Part shown: positions 59,902 to 64,000 of the stretch, in pieces
Layout: each line of letters starts with the position of its first letter
Numbering within the stretch: position 1 is the stretch's first letter
Notes under the pieces: generated by a model
Told to the model about the DNA's origin: nothing
The model's database searches: none
What the model saw: only the letters and a program-made list of their open reading frames with translations
NCBI RefSeq assembly: GCF_933775445.1
Contig: NW_026089531.1
Coordinates: 310,001-374,000, forward strand
Reading direction: 5' to 3'
Source of the DNA: Argentina anserina
Lineage: Eukaryota > Streptophyta > Magnoliopsida > Rosales > Rosaceae
Length of the DNA: 64,000 nucleotides
Made by a program: the position numbers and the translations under genes

Positions 59902-61375
59902 ATGCGAGTTTCTATTGTATTTGAGAGTTTTGCAAGTGTGGGAGTGTGTTTCTTTCAAACTGAGTATCTTTACATCGTTTGCGTATCTTTACTATTCCAA
60001 TTGTGTATCTTTTTATTTCTCATTTGAGTATCTTTCTGTAAGGCTTCTGATGCGAGTTTCTATTGAATTTGAGAGTTTTGCAAGTGTGGGAGTGTGTTTC
60101 TTGAAAACTGAGTATCTTTACATCGTTTGCGTATCTTTACTATTCCGATTGTGTATCTTTACATCGTTTGCGTATCTTTACTATTCCAATTGTGTATCTT
60201 TTCATTTCTCGTTTGAGAATCTTTCTGTAAGGCTTCTGATGCGAGTTTCTATTGTATTTGAGAGTTTTGCAAGTGTGGGAGTGTGTTTCTTTCAAACTGA
60301 GTATCTTTACATCGTTTGCGTATCTTTACTATTCCAATTGTGTATCTTTACATCGTTTGCGTATCTTTACTATTCCAATTGTGTATCTTTTCATTTCTCG
60401 TTTGAGTATCTTTCTGTAAGGCTTTCGGATGCGAGTTTCTATTGTATTTGAGAGTTTTGCAAGTGTGGGAGTGTGTTTCTTTCAAACTGAGTATCTTTAC
60501 ATCGTTTGCGTATCTTTACTATTCCAATTGTGTATCTTTACATCGTTTGCGTATCTTTACTATTCCAATTGTGTATCTTTTCATTTCTCGTTCGAGTATC
60601 TTTTTGTAAAGCTTTCAGATGCGAGTTTCTATTGAATTTGAGAGTTTTGCAAGTGTGGGAGTGTGTTTCTTTCAAACTGAGTATCTTTACATCGTTTGCG
60701 TATCTTTACTATTCCAATTGTGTATCTTTACATCGTTTGCGTATCTTTACTATTCCAATTGTGTATCTTTTCATTTCTCGTTTGAGTATCTTTCTGTAAG
60801 GCTTCTGATGCGAGTTTCTATTGTATTTCAGAGTTTTGCAAGTGTGGGAGTGTGTTTCTTTCAAACTGAGTATCTTTACATCGTTTGCGTATCTTTACTA
60901 TTCCAATTGTGTATCTTTACATCGTTTGCGTATCTTTACTATTCCAATTGTGTATCTTTTCATTTCTCGTTTGAGTATCTTTCTGTAAGGCTTCTGATGC
61001 GAGTTTCTATTGTATTTGAGAGTTTTGCAAGTGTGGGAGTGTGTTTCTTTCAAACTGAGTATCTTTACATCGTTTGCGTATCTTTACTATTCCAATTGTG
61101 TATCTTTACATCGTTTGCGTATCTTTACTATTCCAATTGTGTATCTTTTCATTTCTCGTTTGAGTATCTTTCTGTAAGGCTTCTGATGCGAGTTTCTATT
61201 GTATTTGAGAGTTTTGCAAGTGTGGGAGTGTGTTTCTTTCAAACTGAGTATTTTTACATCGTTTGCGTATCTTTACTATTCCAATTGTGTATCTTTACAT
61301 CGTTTGTGTATCTTTACTATTCCAATTGTGTATCTTTTCATTTCTCGTTTGAGTATCTTTCTGTAAGGCTTTCGG
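59902..61375 (+). repeat. 1433-bp higher-order repeat, copy 2, with one extra 189-bp monomer
   Basis: Follows copy 1 to about 61116. The monomer carrying GTTTGTGTATC then appears one monomer later (61187 in place of about 60998), so the offset becomes 1622 bp. One substitution is TATTTCAGAG near 60829 against TATTTGAGAG in copy 1. Confidence 0.87.
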
Positions 61376-62473
61376 ATGCGAGTTTCTATTGAATTTGAGA
61401 GTTTTGCAAGTGTTGGAGTGTGTTTCATTCAAACTGAGTATCTTTACATCGTTTGCGTATCTTTACTATTCCAATTGTGTATCTTTTCATTTCTCATTTG
61501 AGTATCTTTCTGTAAGGCTTTCAGATGCGAGTTTCTATTGAATTTGAGAGTTTTGCAAGTGTGGGAGTGGGTTTCTTTCAAAATGAGTATCTTTACATCG
61601 TTTGCGTATCTTTACTATTCCAATTGTGTATCTTTACATCGTTTGCGTATCTTTACTATTCCAATTGTGTATCTTTTCATTTCTCGTTTGAGTATCTTTC
61701 TGTAAGGCTTCTGATGCGAGTTTTTTTATTGAATTTGAGAGTTTTGCAAGTGTGGGAGTGTGTTTCTTTCAAACTGAGTATCTTTACATCGTTTGCGTAT
61801 CATTACTATACCAATTGGGTATCTTTACATCGTTTGCGTATCTTTATTATTCCAATTGTGTATCTTTACATCGTTTGCGTATCTTTACTATTCCAATTGT
61901 GTATCTTTTCATTTCTCGTTCGAGTATCTTTGTGTAAGGCTTTCAGATGCGAGTTTCTATTGAATTTGAGAGTTTTGCAAGTGTGGGAGTGTGTTTCTTT
62001 CAAAATGAGTATCTTTACATCGTTTGCGTATCTTTACTATTCCAATTGTGTATCTTTTCATTTCTCGTTTGAGTATCTTTCTGTAAGGCTTCTGATGCGA
62101 GTTTCTATTGTATTTGAGAGTTTTGCAAGTGTGGGAGTGTGTTTCTTTCAAACTGAGTATCTTTACATCGTTTGCGTATCTTTACTATTCCAATTGTGTA
62201 TCTTTACATCGTTTGCGTATCTTTACTATTCCAATTGTGTATCTTTTCATTTCTCGTTTGAGTATCTTTCTGTAAGGCTTCTGATGCGAGTTTCTATTCT
62301 ATTTGAGAGTTTTGCAAGTGTGGGAGTGTGTTTCTTTCAAACTGAGTATCTTTACATCGTTTGCGTATCTATACTATTCCAATTGTGTATCTTTACATCG
62401 TTTGTGTATCTTTACTATTCCAATTGTGTATCTTTTCATTTCTCGTTTGAGTATCTTTCTGTAAGGCTTTCGG
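61376..62473 (+). repeat. About 1.1-kb higher-order repeat, copy 1
   Basis: Starts with CTTTCGGATG and an AAGTGTTGGAG monomer of 149 bp, then a monomer with GTGGGTTTC and CAAAATGAG (61525). It also includes a monomer with a seven-T run and CATTACTATACCAATTGGG at 61801, a marker otherwise confined to 15-42 kb. Confidence 0.85.
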
Positions 62474-63651
62474 ATGCGAGTTTCTATTGAATTTGAGAGT
62501 TTTGCAAGTGTTGGAGTGTGTTTCATTCAAACTGAGTATCTTTAAATCGTTTGCGTATCTTTACTATTCCAATTGTGTATCTTTTCATTTCTCATTTTGA
62601 GTATCTTTCTATAAGGCTTTCAGATGCGAGTTTCTATTGAATTTGAGAGTTTTGCAAGTGTGGGAGTGGGTTTCTTTCAAAATGAGTATCTTTACATCGT
62701 TTGCGTATCTTTACTATTCCAATTGTGTATCTTTACATCGTTTGCGTATCTTTACTATTCCAATTGTGTATCTTTACATCGTTTGCGTATCTTTACTATT
62801 CCAATTCTGTATCTTTACATCGTTTGCGTATCTTTACTATTCCAATTGTGTATCTTTACATCGTTTGCGTATCTTTACTATTCCAATTGTGTATCTTTTC
62901 ATTTCTCGTTTGAGAATCTTTCTGTAAGGCTTCTGGTGCGAGTTTCTATTGTATTTGAGAGTTTTGCAAGTGTGGGAGTGTGTTTCTTTCAAACTGAGTA
63001 TCTTTACATCGTTTGCGTATCTTTACTATTCCGATTGTGTATCTTTACATCGTTTGCGTATCTTTACTATTCCAATTGTGTATCTTTTCATTTCTCGTTT
63101 TAGAATCTTTCTGTAAGGCTTCTGGTGCGAGTTTCTATTGTATTTGAGAGTTTTGCAAGTGTGGGAGTGTGTTTCTTTCAAACTGAGTATCTTTACATCG
63201 TTTGCGTATCTTTACTATTCCAATTGTGTATCTTTACATCGTTTGCGTATCTTTACTATTCCAATTGTGTATCTTTTCATTTCTCGTTTGAGTATCTTTC
63301 TGTAAGGCTTCTGATGCGAGTTTCTATTGTATTTGAGAGTTTTGCAAGTGTGGGAGTGTGTTTCTTTCAAACTGAGTATCTTTACATCGTTTGCGTATCT
63401 TTACTATTCCAATTGTGTATCTTTTCATTTCTCGTTTGAGTATCTTTCTGTAAGGCTTCTGATGCGAGTTTCTATTGTATTTGAGAGTTTTGCAAGTGTG
63501 GGAGTGTGTTTCTTTCAAACTGAGTATCTTTACATCGTTTGCGTATCTTTACTATTCCAATTGTGTATCTTTACATCGTTTGTGTATCTTTCCTATTCCA
63601 ATTGTGTATCTTTTCATTTCTCGTTTGAGTATCTTTCTGTAAGGCTTTCGG
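62474..63651 (+). repeat. About 1.2-kb higher-order repeat, copy 2 (rearranged)
   Basis: Begins with the same AAGTGTTGGAG monomer, followed by the GTGGGTTTC monomer, here expanded to five sub-repeats (62624-62935). The two GTGCGAG-start monomers at 62936 and about 63126 replace the middle of copy 1. The unit is about 1178 bp against 1098 bp. Confidence 0.82.
62624..62935 (+). repeat. 312-bp monomer with five sub-repeats, the longest seen
   Basis: Five consecutive 41-bp units lie between the single-copy part (which has GTGGGTTTC and CAAAATGAG variants) and the 23-bp block. The length is exactly 148 plus four times 41. The third unit has AATTCTG instead of AATTGTG. This is the largest sub-repeat expansion I found in the window. 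Its neighbour of the same sub-family at 61525 has only two units, so this expansion looks local and recent. Confidence 0.93.
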
Positions 63652-64000
63652 ATGCGAGTTTCTATTGAATTTGAGAGTTTTGCAAGTGTTGGAGTGTGTT
63701 TCATTCAAACTGAGTATCTTTACATCGTTTGCGTATCTTTACTATTCCGATTGTGTATCTTTACATCGTTTGCGTATCTTTACTATTCCAATTGTGTATC
63801 TTTTCATTTCTCGTTTGAGAATATTTCTGTAAGGCTTCTGATGCGAGTTTCTATTGTATTTGAGAGTTTTGCAAGTGTGGGAGTGTGTTTCTTTCAAACT
63901 GAGTATCTTTACATCGTTTGCGTATCTTTACTATTCCAATTGTGTATCTTTACATCGTTTGCGTATCTTTACTATTCCAATTGTGTATCTTTTCATTTCT
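63652..64000 (+). repeat. Start of a further unit, cut by the window edge
   Basis: Begins again with CTTTCGGATG and AAGTGTTGGAG (about 63686), followed by GAGAATATTTCTG near 63820 and an ordinary monomer. The window ends inside the 23-bp block, so the array continues to the right. Confidence 0.85.

Larger units (their letters stand above)
1..64000 (+). repeat. Satellite DNA array spanning the whole window, about 189-bp monomer
   Basis: The same T-rich monomer repeats head to tail from the first base to the last, always in one orientation, with no interrupting unique sequence. Monomers can be counted from the recurring ATGCGAG (variants ATGTGAG, GTGCGAG) at 62, 252, 442, 631, 821, 969 and so on. 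Spacings are quantised at about 148, 189/190, 230/231, 272 and 312 bp. Typical length over window size suggests about 350 monomers, which is an estimate. Monomers differ from each other by few substitutions, and variants are shared in blocks, which shows higher-order organisation. I see no flanking DNA, so the true array is longer than 64 kb. The scale suggests eukaryotic constitutive heterochromatin. The family is not one I recognise. Confidence 0.98.

Noticed and set aside
1..64000. CRISPR array
   Set aside because: Repeats are contiguous with no unique spacers, the unit is far longer than a CRISPR repeat, and there are no cas genes.
1..64000. Telomeric repeat or telomere-adjacent simple repeat
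   Set aside because: No TTAGGG-, TTTAGGG- or TTAGG-type tandem runs are present. The short GTGTGTGT stretches are small expansions inside monomers.
1..64000. Transposable element, LTR or rolling-circle element as the source of the repeat
   Set aside because: I found no terminal inverted repeats, LTR boundaries, poly-A tail, target-site duplications or transposase/reverse-transcriptase motifs. An origin from a long-lost element cannot be excluded.
1..64000. tRNA, rRNA or 5S gene cluster
   Set aside because: The monomer contains no recognisable tRNA fold, no A/B-box pair and no conserved rRNA segment, and it is too AT-rich and low in complexity.

Overview
The whole 64 kb window is one uninterrupted tandem-repeat (satellite) array. 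I find no unique-sequence gene, RNA gene, transposon or CRISPR array, and no array edge: it enters already repeating at base 1 and leaves still repeating at base 64000. Every monomer lies in the same orientation. A homogeneous array of this size and layering points to eukaryotic heterochromatin (centromeric, pericentromeric or subtelomeric). I do not recognise the family, and the sequence alone does not identify the taxon.

Monomer. The standard unit is 189 or 190 bp, about 34% GC, and strongly T-rich on the given strand (about 47% T against 19% A in the 189-bp form, counted by hand). It has an 84-bp single-copy part, a variable number of 41-bp sub-repeats, and a 23-bp block. All blocks start with GTATCTTT, and the 41-bp unit is itself a 19-bp plus a 22-bp block. 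Sub-repeat number ranges from 1 to 5, giving monomers of about 148, 189, 230, 271 and 312 bp, plus a 170-bp form with half an extra sub-repeat. A rough estimate is 350 monomers in the window.

Higher order, left to right. 1-3.8 kb: 2086-bp unit of 11 monomers, about 1.8 copies. 4.1-13.2 kb: a distinct sub-family with nested 612-bp trimers inside a 1562-bp unit. 13.2-17.3 kb: 2043-bp unit. 14.3-26.5 kb: 6099-bp tandem duplication, which contains runs of a 337-bp dimer. 24.2-33.7 kb: 4672-bp duplication containing a 1538-bp unit. 31.5-38.3 kb: 3387 bp. 37.4-42.6 kb: 2674 bp. 41.3-45.9 kb: 2340 bp, later shortened by 82 bp to 2258. 45.2-48.8 kb: 1772 bp. 49.0-57.3 kb: 4146 bp, with an internal 1094-bp repeat. 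58.5-61.4 kb: 1433 bp. 61.4-64 kb: units of about 1.1-1.2 kb.

From 13 to 49 kb successive duplications overlap, each reusing the end of the previous one and each with its own period. Copies differ by only a handful of substitutions that I could see. This fits a very recently and repeatedly amplified satellite, though assembly error must be excluded. The many open frames on the plus strand follow from the T-rich, A-poor composition and the 189-bp (63-codon) period. I do not treat any as a gene.
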